Shown here: in pieces, positions 35,948-45,401 of the stretch | How positions within the stretch are numbered: position 1 is the stretch's first letter | Layout of the letters: each line of letters begins with the position of its first letter | Source of the DNA: Staphylococcus massiliensis CCUG 55927 | GTDB lineage: Bacteria > Bacillota > Bacilli > Staphylococcales > Staphylococcaceae | Direction: 5' to 3' | Assembly: GCF_000298075.1 (NCBI RefSeq) | Contig: NZ_JH815593.1 | Location: forward strand, 339,519-403,518 | Length of the DNA stretch: 64,000 bases | Notes under the pieces: model-generated | Told to the model about the DNA's origin: nothing | The model's input: only the letters and a program-made list of their open reading frames with translations | Database searches by the model: none | Program-made: the position numbers and the translations under genes

Positions 35948-36066
35948 CGCTTACAAAGTTTGATAAATTTTTCACAAACTTGTCCTAATTTCCATTTATT
36001 AACGTTATAATATGATATAATATAATTGTAATATATGATTAGGCAGCGTTATAGGAGGATGAAATT

Positions 36067-36792
36067 ATGACTAAAGAACTTCTAGTCGTAGATGATGAAG
36101 AAAGAATTAGAAAATTATTGAAGATGTATTTAGAGAGAGAATCTTACGTCATTCACGAAGCAAGTGATGGTGAGGAAGCATACAATATGGCGCTTAAGCA
36201 TAACTACGCTTGCATTATTTTAGATTTAATGTTGCCTAAGATGGATGGTATCGATGTGGCGAAAAAACTTCGCGTAGAAAAAGATGTACCTATCGTCATG
36301 TTGACGGCTAAAGGCGAGGAGAATAACCGTGTAGAAGGGTTCGAATCAGGTGCGGATGATTATATCGTGAAGCCTTTCTCACCACGTGAAGTCGTGTTAC
36401 GTATTAAAGCATTATTAAGACGTACTGAAGATGTGACAACAGAACAAGAAGAGCCTACAACGAGAGATTTAATCGAATTTAAGCACCTTGTGATTGATAA
36501 TGATGCACACCGTGTACTTGCAGATGACAAGCCTGTTAATCTAACACCTAAAGAATATGAATTACTCATCTTCTTAGCTAAGACACCAAACAAAGTTTTC
36601 GATCGTGAACAATTACTCAAAGAAGTTTGGCACTATGAATTCTACGGTGACCTTCGAACTGTAGATACGCATGTTAAACGTTTACGTGAAAAACTTAATC
36701 GCGTCTCACATGATGCTGCAACAATGATTCAAACAGTATGGGGCGTAGGTTATAAGTTCGAGGTAGACGAAAATGATGAAACGGCTGAATAG
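36067..36792 (+). CDS. srrA: Respiratory response regulator SrrA
   Basis: 241 residues, OmpR/PhoB type. The receiver has the acidic VVDDEE cluster, phospho-acceptor D53 (LDLMLPKMDG), MLTAKGE and the conserved Lys in VKPFSPREV. The C-terminal winged helix includes LTPKEYELLIFLA and TVDTHVKRLREKL. With SrrB it responds to oxygen limitation, nitric oxide and the state of the respiratory chain in S. aureus (ResDE family). AGGAGGA upstream and TATAAT-like boxes near 36006 suggest its own promoter. It overlaps srrB by about 17-20 bases. Confidence 0.92.
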   Translation: MTKELLVVDDEERIRKLLKMYLERESYVIHEASDGEEAYNMALKHNYACIILDLMLPKMDGIDVAKKLRVEKDVPIVMLTAKGEENNRVEGFESGADDYIVKPFSPREVVLRIKALLRRTEDVTTEQEEPTTRDLIEFKHLVIDNDAHRVLADDKPVNLTPKEYELLIFLAKTPNKVFDREQLLKEVWHYEFYGDLRTVDTHVKRLREKLNRVSHDAATMIQTVWGVGYKFEVDENDETAE

Positions 36793-38542
36793 CGTCGTTG
36801 TAAAACTGTGGTTAACTATTATGTTAATAGTAACGACAGTTTTAATTTTATTAAGTGCCGCTTTAATCACATTTATTTCTTATTATTATACCAAGGAAAC
36901 AGAACAGAGTCTTTTCGTCGATGCGAAACGTGTCAGTGAGTTAATGGAATCATCAGACGATAAAGAAGCTGTTATCAAGCAAAGTCATGCTTTAATCGAA
37001 GGTCCTGAAGGGTTAATTATATTTCCTTATAAAGATACGTCGCGTTCGGACGATAAGACAGAACTTAAGCGACGCATGTTAAACGAAATCGAAGCTAATG
37101 ATGCGTATAAACGTGTCATTGATCATGATGAAACGCACATTCAACACGTGTCGATTAACTATAAAGGCAAAGAACGTACGTATGTGTTGGTAGGGTATCC
37201 ATCCCAAGACGCTCAGAATAAGAAGAGTGCCGTCTTTATTTATCAAGATTTAAAGAGTATAGAGGATACCACAAATGTGATAACAATCATTATTCTCATT
37301 ACCGCGTTATTATCATTGTTCTTAACAACAATATTCGCCTTTTTCCTATCAACGCGTATTACGAAGCCTTTACGTCAGATGCGTTCTCAGGCAAATAAGC
37401 TTGCGAAGGGTGAATACCATGAGAAGATTCATGTGAATACGAAGGACGAAATAGGCGAGCTAGCACTTACATTCAACAAGATGAGTTCTGAAATACGTTC
37501 ACACATTAGCACGATTACGTCTGCTAAGCACGTTAGAGACACGTTAATCGAATCTATGATTGAAGGTGTGCTTGGCATTAATGCGAAGAAAGATATCATT
37601 TTATCGAATAAACTCGCACATTCCATCTTACTTCAAATGACTGAAGACGATGAACGTCGATTTAATGCGCAAATCGATGACACATTTGAGTCTGAAGAAG
37701 TGACGTTTAAAGAATATGAAATGTTCCAACGTTATTATGTTGTCATTATGAGCTTCATCGAGAACATCGATCACAGCAATGAGTGCGGCATCGTAGTTAT
37801 TATTCGTGATATGACGAATGAGCATAATCTTGACCAATTGAAAAAGGACTTTATAGCTAATGTCTCACATGAGCTGCGTACCCCAATTTCATTGCTACAA
37901 GGTTATACTGAGGCCATCGTCGACGGTATTGTAAGCGAACCAAATGAAATACGTGATTCGTTATCTGTTGTGTTAGATGAGTCTAAACGACTGAATCGCT
38001 TAGTGAATGAGCTCTTAAATGTGGCGAAAATGGACGCTGAAGGGTTATCTATGGATATCACGAAACAACCAATAGATGTGCTTGCAGATAAAATCGACAT
38101 GAAGTATCAACAACAAATTGATCAACTTGGTCTTAAGATGAACATCGATATCGAAGCGAACATGGACGATTGGTATTACGATATTGATCGCATGGATCAA
38201 GTCGTGACGAACCTATTAGATAACGCGACACGTTATACAGAGCCTGGTGATACGATAACGATTACAGCCTTTGAAGATTCATCAAATTATGTACTTTCAA
38301 TTGCCGACACAGGTGCAGGTATTTCACCTGAACATTTACCGTTAGTGTTCGATCGTTTCTACAAGGTTGACGCTTCACGTAAACGTGGTAAACAAGGTAC
38401 AGGGCTAGGACTCTTTATTTGTAGAATGATTATTGAAGAACATGGTGGTCAAATTACGGCTGACAGTAAGTATGGCCAAGGTACAACATTTAAAATCATC
38501 TTGCCTAAACAACCTAAATCAATACAAAATAATCAATCATAA
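36773..38542 (+). CDS. srrB: Sensor histidine kinase SrrB
   Basis: 589 residues (588 if the second ATG at 36776 is used). It has a helix at about 11-37, an extracellular loop, a second helix at about 163-190, a HAMP domain (TRITKPLRQMRSQA), a PAS-like domain, then HisKA with H366 (NVSHELRTP) and the ATPase motifs NLLDNATRY, IADTGAGIS, FDRFYKVD and GTGLGLFI. It senses respiratory state and phosphorylates SrrA. No clear terminator follows; the next signals are repeat copy C. Confidence 0.92.
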   Translation: MMKRLNSVVVKLWLTIMLIVTTVLILLSAALITFISYYYTKETEQSLFVDAKRVSELMESSDDKEAVIKQSHALIEGPEGLIIFPYKDTSRSDDKTELKRRMLNEIEANDAYKRVIDHDETHIQHVSINYKGKERTYVLVGYPSQDAQNKKSAVFIYQDLKSIEDTTNVITIIILITALLSLFLTTIFAFFLSTRITKPLRQMRSQANKLAKGEYHEKIHVNTKDEIGELALTFNKMSSEIRSHISTITSAKHVRDTLIESMIEGVLGINAKKDIILSNKLAHSILLQMTEDDERRFNAQIDDTFESEEVTFKEYEMFQRYYVVIMSFIENIDHSNECGIVVIIRDMTNEHNLDQLKKDFIANVSHELRTPISLLQGYTEAIVDGIVSEPNEIRDSLSVVLDESKRLNRLVNELLNVAKMDAEGLSMDITKQPIDVLADKIDMKYQQQIDQLGLKMNIDIEANMDDWYYDIDRMDQVVTNLLDNATRYTEPGDTITITAFEDSSNYVLSIADTGAGISPEHLPLVFDRFYKVDASRKRGKQGTGLGLFICRMIIEEHGGQITADSKYGQGTTFKIILPKQPKSIQNNQS

Positions 38543-38700
38543 AATCATATTGTCTTTAACTAAAGATTGATTTAATATATAAAATAATAAATGCTTTATT
38601 TCGAATGTAACTAGTTTAAAGATAATAACGTTTGTCTAGGGATAATACTTGTTAATTTGTGTTATTACCTAACTTAATCTTATTTCGTAAATAATTTCCT
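38543..38700. other. Intergenic AT-rich stretch after srrB
   Basis: No gene, terminator or promoter that I can support; it leads directly into the multi-hairpin repeat at 38701. Confidence 0.4.
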
Positions 38701-38892
38701 AACAGCTGACTCCTAGGGGTGGGGTCCCCGGCAAAGAAATTTGCGTAAGCAAATTATCAAGCTATACAAGCCGGGGCTTAAGCGTGGTACAAAGTAGCAA
38801 TGCTACTTTGTAAGTCCAACTAGCAAACTGGAAGTTTGAGTTGGACTTTAGAGACTACAGGCTCAGGCCACGCCCCAGGAAAGCATGCTGTT
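38701..38892 (+). repeat. Multi-hairpin intergenic element, copy C (most complete)
   Basis: Runs from AACAGCTGACTCCTAGGGG to AGGAAAGCATGCTGTT. Internal hairpins are AATTTGC/GCAAATT, CCCCGGC/GCCGGGG enclosing it, ACAAAGTAGC/GCTACTTTGT, and TCCAACTAGCAAACT/AGTTTGAGTTGGA. The outer ends AACAGC...CCT and AGG...GCTGTT are inverted. A GGCTCAGGCCACGCC segment precedes the right end, as in the reverse copy D. Confidence 0.8.
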
Positions 38893-38941
38893 TAAGGAAA
38901 TTATTAAGAATTTTATAACTTACAACCAAATCAAATAATAA

Positions 38942-39122
38942 ATTCATCTTCGGGGTCGGGTGCAATTCCCAACCGGCAGTAAATTAAGCCTGCGACCTGC
39001 ATAATCTAATTATGTGGCTGATCTAGTGAAATTCTAGAGCCGACAGTAAAGTCTGGATGGGAGAAGATGGAGGTTATTTCGCATGCATTTTAACCTCCTA
39101 TTCTTACGAGATGAATGGGAGG
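38942..39122 (+). promoter_or_regulatory. FMN riboswitch with ribosome-site sequestering platform
   Basis: The RFN aptamer is recognisable: GGGGTCGGGTGCAATTCCC, ACCGGCAGTA, AGCCTGCGACC, GCTGAT...GTGAAATTC, and AGAGCCGACAGTAAAGTCTG, closed by a P1 helix TTCATCTTC (38942-38950) with GAAGATGGA (39063-39071). Downstream, GGAGGTTA (39069-39076) can pair with TAACCTCC (39091-39098), while CCTCCTATTC (39094-39103) can pair perfectly with GAATGGGAGG (39113-39122), which holds the ribU ribosome site. FMN binding should therefore close the ribU start. Confidence 0.9.
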
Positions 39123-39128
39123 CTAATT

Positions 39129-39686
39129 ATGGAAAAGAACCAAACACGTAAACTTATTATGATTGGCATGTTAAGTGCGATAGCGTTTGTACTCATGTTT
39201 ATTAAATTCCCGCTACCGTTCTTACCGCCTTATTTAACAATTGACTTTAGTGATGTACCAGCACTCATCGCGACATTCACTTTTGGTCCGCTTGCTGGCA
39301 TATTAGTGGAATTTATCAAAAACGTATTAAACTTTTTAATTAATATGGGTGACCCAGTTGGTCCCGTCGCAAACTTCTTGGCAGGCAGTACGTTAATCCT
39401 AGTCGCGTATCTCATATATAAAAAGAAACGCTCTATGAAGTCATTAGTATCAGGCTTAATCGTTGGTACGGTTATGATGACACTTGTATTAAGTATCTTA
39501 AATTACTTTGTATTGTTGCCATTATACGGTTACATCATGAACTTAGGCGACGTTGTAAAGAATTTAAAAGTAATTATCGCAGCTGGAATTATTCCATTTA
39601 ATTTAATTAAAGGTATACTCGTTTCACTCGTTTTCTTACTTCTATTCAAACGTTTGAAACCATTCCTTAAAAAATACGAATCATAG
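39129..39686 (+). CDS. ribU: Riboflavin ECF transporter S component
   Basis: 185 residues from ATG 39129 with GGGAGG; an in-frame start at 39057 is inside the riboswitch and is rejected. Six helices are expected. The N-terminal GMLSAIAFVLMFIKFPLPFL and YLTIDFSDVPALIATFTFGP match RibU. It binds riboflavin and docks with the ECF A, A' and T subunits encoded elsewhere. The riboswitch directly before it supports the function. Confidence 0.92.
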   Translation: MEKNQTRKLIMIGMLSAIAFVLMFIKFPLPFLPPYLTIDFSDVPALIATFTFGPLAGILVEFIKNVLNFLINMGDPVGPVANFLAGSTLILVAYLIYKKKRSMKSLVSGLIVGTVMMTLVLSILNYFVLLPLYGYIMNLGDVVKNLKVIIAAGIIPFNLIKGILVSLVFLLLFKRLKPFLKKYES

Positions 39687-39713
39687 TGGCTAGATTATAA
39701 TAAAAATTTCTCA

Positions 39714-39790
39714 AACAGCATGCTTTCCTGGGGCGTGGCCTGAGCTTGTAGTCTCAGAACGCACGCTTCTCCCCTAGAAGTCAGCTGGTT
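39714..39790 (-). repeat. Multi-hairpin intergenic element, copy D (short, reverse)
   Basis: Reads on the plus strand as AACAGCATGCTTTCCT at the left and CCCCTAGAAGTCAGCTGGTT at the right, that is, both ends of the element in reverse orientation with most inner hairpins deleted. It retains the GGGGCGTGGCCTGAGC part matching copy C. Confidence 0.75.
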
Positions 39791-39855
39791 GAGAAATTTT
39801 ACCTAAACCTAAATAATTATTTAACTTATAATCTATAAACTATGTAACATATAAC

Positions 39856-39911
39856 AAAAGAGCTAGGACGCACATAGAGAATCTCTTCCTCTAAAGCGTT
39901 CTAGCTCTTTT
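39856..39911. terminator. Bidirectional terminator ribU / fer
   Basis: AAAAGAGCTAGGACG and CGTTCTAGCTCTTTT pair over about 15 bases around a 26-base loop, with A- and T-runs at the two sides. Confidence 0.65.
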
Positions 39912-39943
39912 AATTAGGTTAATGTCGTACCGACCAATCAACC

Positions 39944-40207
<264 letters not shown>

Positions 40208-40306
40208 TTAAAAAAATGCTAAACTAACTTATAATACATATAATATTTTAGTCATTGTACTTATAATTTTCAATACTTTCGTTTCAACAGAATAAGGAGT
40301 TATATC

Positions 40307-41272
40307 ATGGAAAGAGCCGTCCAAATTTTAAAACAACGTACATTTAATTATAAGACTGAAAAAAGTATCTTTAATATTATCACAGGTAAAAAATCTCATC
40401 AAACGTTTTTCGATGCGTGTATACAAGATACACTTCCTTTATATCAAAGTATGCCGAATCTCAATAGCCAAACGTTTCTACAATTGTTACAAAGTTCTGA
40501 CAATACGTCTGACTCGCTACCGAAATTGTTTGGTCACACGTATATGAGTATGCGCGATACGTTTACAACCATTCAATTACTTGTTCAAGTTGTATCGCAA
40601 TATATTAGCGATAATGCGAAGTACTTACCCATTACGTCTAATCTTAATATCCAACAGAAGGTCAAAGGGCTTTTCAAGGAGATGAAAGAAGAGGAGACGA
40701 TATCACAACTTGAAGACGAGTTGATGACCTTATTTGAAGTTTTAGAATCTGAGCTTGAGGTACCGCTCTTGCATTATTATTTAGACGGGTATGATGAGCA
40801 TGCGTACACGAGGCAGCAGGTGAGTTTAATCACGTCCTTGTCACTTAAAGAAGTGTGGTTTCATGAACTCATAGCGCTTCATCATTTAGTTAAGGCCATT
40901 TCAAACCAGGATACGTATCCTTTATTGAGTCGTTGTGTCGAGAAGCCGACGCTCTTGCATCAAACCTTTACGACGTATCAGCAGCTATTGAAAGAACCTG
41001 ATGTGAAGATTGAGGACATGGCGGCGCGTAAAAACGTTAAACCAAACACAATTGAAGATCACATCCTCGAACTCTTTATTAAAGGTTATCTCCATGACTT
41101 TAGACCCTATGTACCGAGTGAAGGTTATGCTGATTTAAAGGCCGCTTTTTTAAAAGCCCCAAACCAACGACTTAAATATTTTAAGGAAGCATTCCCAGAC
41201 TGGTCGTACTTTCAAATTAAAATGGCATTTGTGAAAGTGAGAAAGGAGGTATATGATGCATCTCGAAAATGA
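40307..41272 (+). CDS. ypbB: YpbB-like protein with C-terminal helix-turn-helix domain
   Basis: 321 residues. The C-terminal 90 residues (IEDMAARKNVKPNTIEDHIL) form the RecQ-associated HTH_40-type domain. In Bacillus ypbB lies immediately before recS/ypbC, and the same order is kept here. The function is unknown but is probably linked to the helicase. The ending overlaps the helicase start by 17 bases. It contains one AGGGCTTTTCA copy at 40666. Confidence 0.75.
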   Translation: MERAVQILKQRTFNYKTEKSIFNIITGKKSHQTFFDACIQDTLPLYQSMPNLNSQTFLQLLQSSDNTSDSLPKLFGHTYMSMRDTFTTIQLLVQVVSQYISDNAKYLPITSNLNIQQKVKGLFKEMKEEETISQLEDELMTLFEVLESELEVPLLHYYLDGYDEHAYTRQQVSLITSLSLKEVWFHELIALHHLVKAISNQDTYPLLSRCVEKPTLLHQTFTTYQQLLKEPDVKIEDMAARKNVKPNTIEDHILELFIKGYLHDFRPYVPSEGYADLKAAFLKAPNQRLKYFKEAFPDWSYFQIKMAFVKVRKEVYDASRK

Positions 41273-42638
41273 ATTACGTCGTTACTTTGGCTTTGAACAT
41301 TTTAAGCCAGGTCAAGAAGCGATTATTGAAAATGTGATAAAGGATACGCATACGCTAGGTGTACTACCAACTGGTAGTGGTAAGAGTTTATGTTATCAGT
41401 TGCCGACGTACATCAAACAAAAACCAACGCTCATTATATCGCCATTAATTTCACTCATGGATGACCAAGTTGCGCAGATGAAGATGAACGGTGAAGAACG
41501 CGTTATTCAAATTCATTCAGGTTTATCAGAAAGTGAGCGTTACCAGCATTTAAAGCGACTACATTCGAGTCGATTTATCTACATGAGTCCTGAATTCTTG
41601 TTGCAACCTCATAATTTAAGACGTATTGAAAATATTGACTTTGGCTTAATCGTGCTTGATGAGGCGCACTGTATTTCAGAGTGGGGCTATGACTTTCGAC
41701 CGCACTATGTATTAATACAGAAGGCGATCAAACGCTTTAAAAATGCGACGATTTTAGCGCTAACTGCGACAAAGCCACCTTATTTAGCTCAAGATTTAGA
41801 GCGCGTACTTGGTCTTGAACTCAATGAAATTATGACGACGATGAACCGCGACAATATCATGTTAAGCCACCGTAATTGTTGTGACCAAGAGGAAAAGATG
41901 GAATGGTTAACAAAGCAACTTTCGGAATCAGGACCAACAATAGTTTATGTCTCGTCGAAGAAAATGTGTCATGAAATTGCGAAACGTATTTATGAAGCTG
42001 GTTACTTAACGGGTATTTACCATGCTGACTTATCCTATGAGGAACGTTTTACTGTGCAACAACAGTTTTTAGCTAACGATATTTCAATTATAGTTGCGAC
42101 AAGTGCGTTCGGTATGGGAATTAATAAGAAAGACATTCGAACAATTATTCACTTTCACTTACCAGCTAACCCTGCGAACTACTTACAAGAAATCGGTCGT
42201 ACAGGTCGTGATGGCGGTTTAAGCCAAGCAATCAGTTTATATCAACCGGACGATTACTATTTACTTGAAACGTTAATCTTTAGCGATATGATTACGTCAG
42301 CCGATATCGAGCAATTTGAGTTAGGTACACAGTTACCTGAACCTAAGCACGATCAACTTTCATTATTAAGCGAGAACTTTTCAATTAGGGAATTAAAACA
42401 TATCTTTGAGACGACTAATTTAAGAAAAGAAGAAGCTTTGATGAAAATGATGGAATATACACGTCTTAATTCTTGTCGAAGAACGTATTTACTTTCTTAC
42501 TTTAATGATCAATGTGAGCAAGCTGAGTACTGTTGTGACAACTGTGATAACATCATTCCGATACAAGCATTCAATCGCAAAAAGGTTCTCATGCAGTATA
42601 AATATAGTGACAAATTAAAAAGTCTATTTCTTAAATAG
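41256..42638 (+). CDS. recQ: RecQ family ATP-dependent DNA helicase (RecS type)
   Basis: 460 residues from ATG 41256 (AAAGGAGGT five bases upstream; the ATG at 41253 is too close). Helicase motifs are LPTGSGKSLCYQLP (Walker A), LDEAHCISEWGYDFR (DEAH and RecQ aromatic loop), ALTATK, and GRTGRDG (motif VI). The C-terminal zinc cysteines appear in CEQAEYCCDNCDN. It lacks the HRDC domain of longer RecQ proteins, as expected for the short Bacillus RecS group. Confidence 0.9.
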   Translation: MHLENELRRYFGFEHFKPGQEAIIENVIKDTHTLGVLPTGSGKSLCYQLPTYIKQKPTLIISPLISLMDDQVAQMKMNGEERVIQIHSGLSESERYQHLKRLHSSRFIYMSPEFLLQPHNLRRIENIDFGLIVLDEAHCISEWGYDFRPHYVLIQKAIKRFKNATILALTATKPPYLAQDLERVLGLELNEIMTTMNRDNIMLSHRNCCDQEEKMEWLTKQLSESGPTIVYVSSKKMCHEIAKRIYEAGYLTGIYHADLSYEERFTVQQQFLANDISIIVATSAFGMGINKKDIRTIIHFHLPANPANYLQEIGRTGRDGGLSQAISLYQPDDYYLLETLIFSDMITSADIEQFELGTQLPEPKHDQLSLLSENFSIRELKHIFETTNLRKEEALMKMMEYTRLNSCRRTYLLSYFNDQCEQAEYCCDNCDNIIPIQAFNRKKVLMQYKYSDKLKSLFLK

Positions 42639-42776
42639 CTTTTGCTTTTAATAACAATTCAAAGTGGATATAATACAGGTATCATCTTTAGTTTTTTCAA
42701 ATTTTTATATTATTTCTAATTGAACAACCATTCTTTAGGGTAAAAGACTACAAATACATATGAAAGGGTGAAACTA

Positions 42777-44114
42777 TTGTCTAGAGATAATTTCAAGGAC
42801 GATTTCGAACGCAATCGTCAAGCAATTAATCCAGAAGACACTAACCACGACTTAGATCGCGGTGAAGACAAAGGATTTAATGACTCATTTAATAACAATG
42901 AACAACCTTACCCACCACGAGGTGCACAAAGAAGACAACGCAGAAGAGATACTGCAACACGAAACAATCAAAACGACAAACAAGAATTCGAAGATGGCAG
43001 AAACGAACATCACGATGACCGTCGTGTCGAAGATAAACACTTAGATCGCGACAATCGTGACAATGAACGTTTCGATGATGACCGTCATGTGGAAGATCAT
43101 CATGATGATAAACAATCTAAAGGTAAAAAAGCAGGATTATTTGGTGGAGCTGGTGCTGTTGGAGCAGGCGCTGCAGCGAACAAAAAACATAAAGATGACT
43201 TAGAACACGATCATCCAACAGAACATAATGATAAAGCTGTTCGTCCTGACAAAGATGAAGACATCAAACATGACGATGATAAAAAACATAGTAATAAGAA
43301 AAAAGCTGCTGCCGGTGCAGGTGCCGCTGGAGCGGGCGCTGCTGGAGCTGGATTTGCAGCAAACAAAAACCGTCATGACGACCATGACCGTCACGATGAC
43401 TATGATCGCCGTGATGAGCATGATGATCGTGACTATGACGATTATGATGATGACGATAGAGATAAAGGCGGCGGTTGCCTTAAAAAATTATTACCTTTAT
43501 TATTAGCATTATTATTACTTGCAGCACTAGCTATTTGGGGTGCTACGCAATTATTTGATGGCGACGACAAGAAGAAAGAAGATAACAAAACTGAACAAAC
43601 TGATAAAAAATCTGACGAAGAAAAAGATAAAGATAAAGACAAATCTTCTGAAGAAAAATCTGACGAAGAAAAATCAGATGAGCAAAAATCTAACGAAGAT
43701 AAGTCTTCTGAAGAATCATCTAAAGACAAATCATCTGAAGAAGATTCATCAGATGAAGAAGGATCTAACGTAGGTCAACAAGCTGGAACAGCTGCTGGCG
43801 CTGGTGCAGCAGGTGCAGGTGCTGCTAATGCTGGTCAATCTGATCAAGCTAATGCAAACCAAGGTAACCAAGGCCAACAAGGTCAGCAAGGTAACCAAGG
43901 TCAACAAGCTGGCCAAGCTCAACAAGGCCAACAAGGTAACCAAGGTCAATCTGGTCAACGTGTTCACACAGTTTCAGGTAACCAAAACTTATATCGTATC
44001 GCTATCCGTTACTACGGTGAAGGTACACCTGAAAATGTTGACAAAATCCGTAGCGCTAACAACATTCAAGGTAATAACTTAAGCAACGGTCAACGTTTAG
44101 TTATTCCTGAATAA
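42777..44114 (+). CDS. ebpS: Elastin-binding protein EbpS-like LysM membrane protein
   Basis: 445 residues if it begins at the TTG at 42777 ([15 protein letters not shown]), which matches the known EbpS N-terminus and has AAAGGGTG upstream; a GTG at 42768 is within that site. It has a long charged Asp/His/Arg/Lys region, two Ala/Gly-rich runs, one membrane helix near residue 240 ([20 protein letters not shown]), an acidic Lys/Ser/Glu region, a Gly/Gln/Asn-rich region, and a C-terminal LysM domain ([18 protein letters not shown]). In S. aureus EbpS binds elastin; the ligand here is inferred. Several long open frames on other frames come only from the repetitive codons. Confidence 0.88.
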   Translation: MSRDNFKDDFERNRQAINPEDTNHDLDRGEDKGFNDSFNNNEQPYPPRGAQRRQRRRDTATRNNQNDKQEFEDGRNEHHDDRRVEDKHLDRDNRDNERFDDDRHVEDHHDDKQSKGKKAGLFGGAGAVGAGAAANKKHKDDLEHDHPTEHNDKAVRPDKDEDIKHDDDKKHSNKKKAAAGAGAAGAGAAGAGFAANKNRHDDHDRHDDYDRRDEHDDRDYDDYDDDDRDKGGGCLKKLLPLLLALLLLAALAIWGATQLFDGDDKKKEDNKTEQTDKKSDEEKDKDKDKSSEEKSDEEKSDEQKSNEDKSSEESSKDKSSEEDSSDEEGSNVGQQAGTAAGAGAAGAGAANAGQSDQANANQGNQGQQGQQGNQGQQAGQAQQGQQGNQGQSGQRVHTVSGNQNLYRIAIRYYGEGTPENVDKIRSANNIQGNNLSNGQRLVIPE

Positions 44115-44127
44115 TAAATGTTTTATT

Positions 44128-44163
44128 GAGCTAGGGCATATCAATTGCCTTAGCTCTTTTTTT
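44128..44163 (+). terminator. ebpS terminator
   Basis: GAGCTAGGGC / GCCTTAGCTC stem with one mismatch, a 9-base loop and seven T. Confidence 0.8.
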
Positions 44164-44281
44164 ATATGCGCAAATAAATGTTTTGATATACTAATTTAAA
44201 TTATATTCAATTAAGCCAGTCTTTTTTGATTTTAAACGGGTACTGTTATAATATTAGTTGTGGTAAAAAGGAGGATATTTT

Positions 44282-45268
44282 ATGAAAACCGTTGAAAGTA
44301 TTATTATTGGCGCAGGTCCGTGTGGCTTAAGCGCAGCTATCGAGCAAAAGAAAAAGGGTATCGAAACATTAGTTATCGAAAAAGGGAATGTAGTAGATGC
44401 AATTTATAACTATCCGACACATCAAACCTTCTTTTCATCAAGCGAAAAATTAAGCATTGGTGATATACCGTTTATCGTTGAAGATAGCAAACCTAAACGT
44501 AATCAAGCACTTGTTTATTACCGTGCAGTTGTAAAACATCATCAGTTAGATGTAAACCCATATGAAGAGGTATTAACCGTTAAGAAGATGAATGATAAAT
44601 TCACTTTAACGACAACGAAAGACGTTTATCAATGTCGTTTCTTAATCGTTGCTACAGGTTATTATGGTCAACACAATTCTTTAGAAGTAGAAGGTGCGAA
44701 CTTACCTAAAGTACATCATTACTTTAAAGAAGCACATCCATTCTTTGACCAAAATGTAGTCATTATTGGTGGTAAAAACTCTGCAGTTGATGCTGCATTA
44801 GAACTTGAAAAAGCAGGTGCCCATGTAACGGTACTATATCGTGGTGCAACGTATTCTAAATCAGTAAAACCTTGGATTTTACCTAACTTTGATTCACTCG
44901 TTAAACACGACAAAATTACGATGAAGTTTAATAGTGTTGTGACTAAAATTAAAGAAGATACAGTTGAGTATGAGGAAAATGGTGAGACACACACAATTCC
45001 TAATGATACCGTATTTGCGATGATTGGTTATCATCCTGATTATGATTTCTTAAAACAAATTGGTATTGATATTAATACAAACGAATTTGGTACGGCTCCG
45101 GTTTATAATCGAGAGACTTACGAAACGAACGTACCTAATTGCTATATTGCGGGTGTCATAGCGGCAGGTAATGATGCGAATACCATCTTTATTGAAAATG
45201 GTCGCTTCCACGGTGGTGTCATTACGCAGTCAATTTTGACAAAGCGTCAAACACCACTTGAAACTTAA
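44282..45268 (+). CDS. ypdA: Bacillithiol disulfide reductase YpdA
   Basis: 328 residues, thioredoxin reductase-like fold but without the CxxC pair. FAD motif GAGPCGLSAAI is at residues 9-19 and the NADPH motif GGKNSAVDAALEL near 161. The cysteine in GPCG is conserved in YpdA. It reduces bacillithiol disulfide with NADPH, working with the bacilliredoxin at 6056 and BshA at 62607. A TATAAT at 44247-44252 may be its -10 box. AAGGAGG precedes the ATG. Confidence 0.9.
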   Translation: MKTVESIIIGAGPCGLSAAIEQKKKGIETLVIEKGNVVDAIYNYPTHQTFFSSSEKLSIGDIPFIVEDSKPKRNQALVYYRAVVKHHQLDVNPYEEVLTVKKMNDKFTLTTTKDVYQCRFLIVATGYYGQHNSLEVEGANLPKVHHYFKEAHPFFDQNVVIIGGKNSAVDAALELEKAGAHVTVLYRGATYSKSVKPWILPNFDSLVKHDKITMKFNSVVTKIKEDTVEYEENGETHTIPNDTVFAMIGYHPDYDFLKQIGIDINTNEFGTAPVYNRETYETNVPNCYIAGVIAAGNDANTIFIENGRFHGGVITQSILTKRQTPLET

Positions 45269-45325
45269 TTGATAACTACCTCGATTTGGCCGAACATAAT
45301 CGATACAATATATTTTCAAGCACGC

Positions 45326-45373
45326 AAAAAGGCTTGGGATGCACCGTGACATCACGATGTATCTCAAGCCTTT
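45326..45373. terminator. Bidirectional terminator ypdA / ansA
   Basis: AAAGGCTTGGGAT / ATCTCAAGCCTTT stem with one mismatch between convergent genes. Confidence 0.75.
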
Positions 45374-45401
45374 AATCTATTTAAGATATTCCCATTTAGA
45401 A

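Noticed and set aside
43200-43967. Several long open frames on both strands over ebpS
   Set aside because: They result from the low-complexity Asp/His, Lys/Ser and Gln/Gly codons of ebpS and have no start signals.
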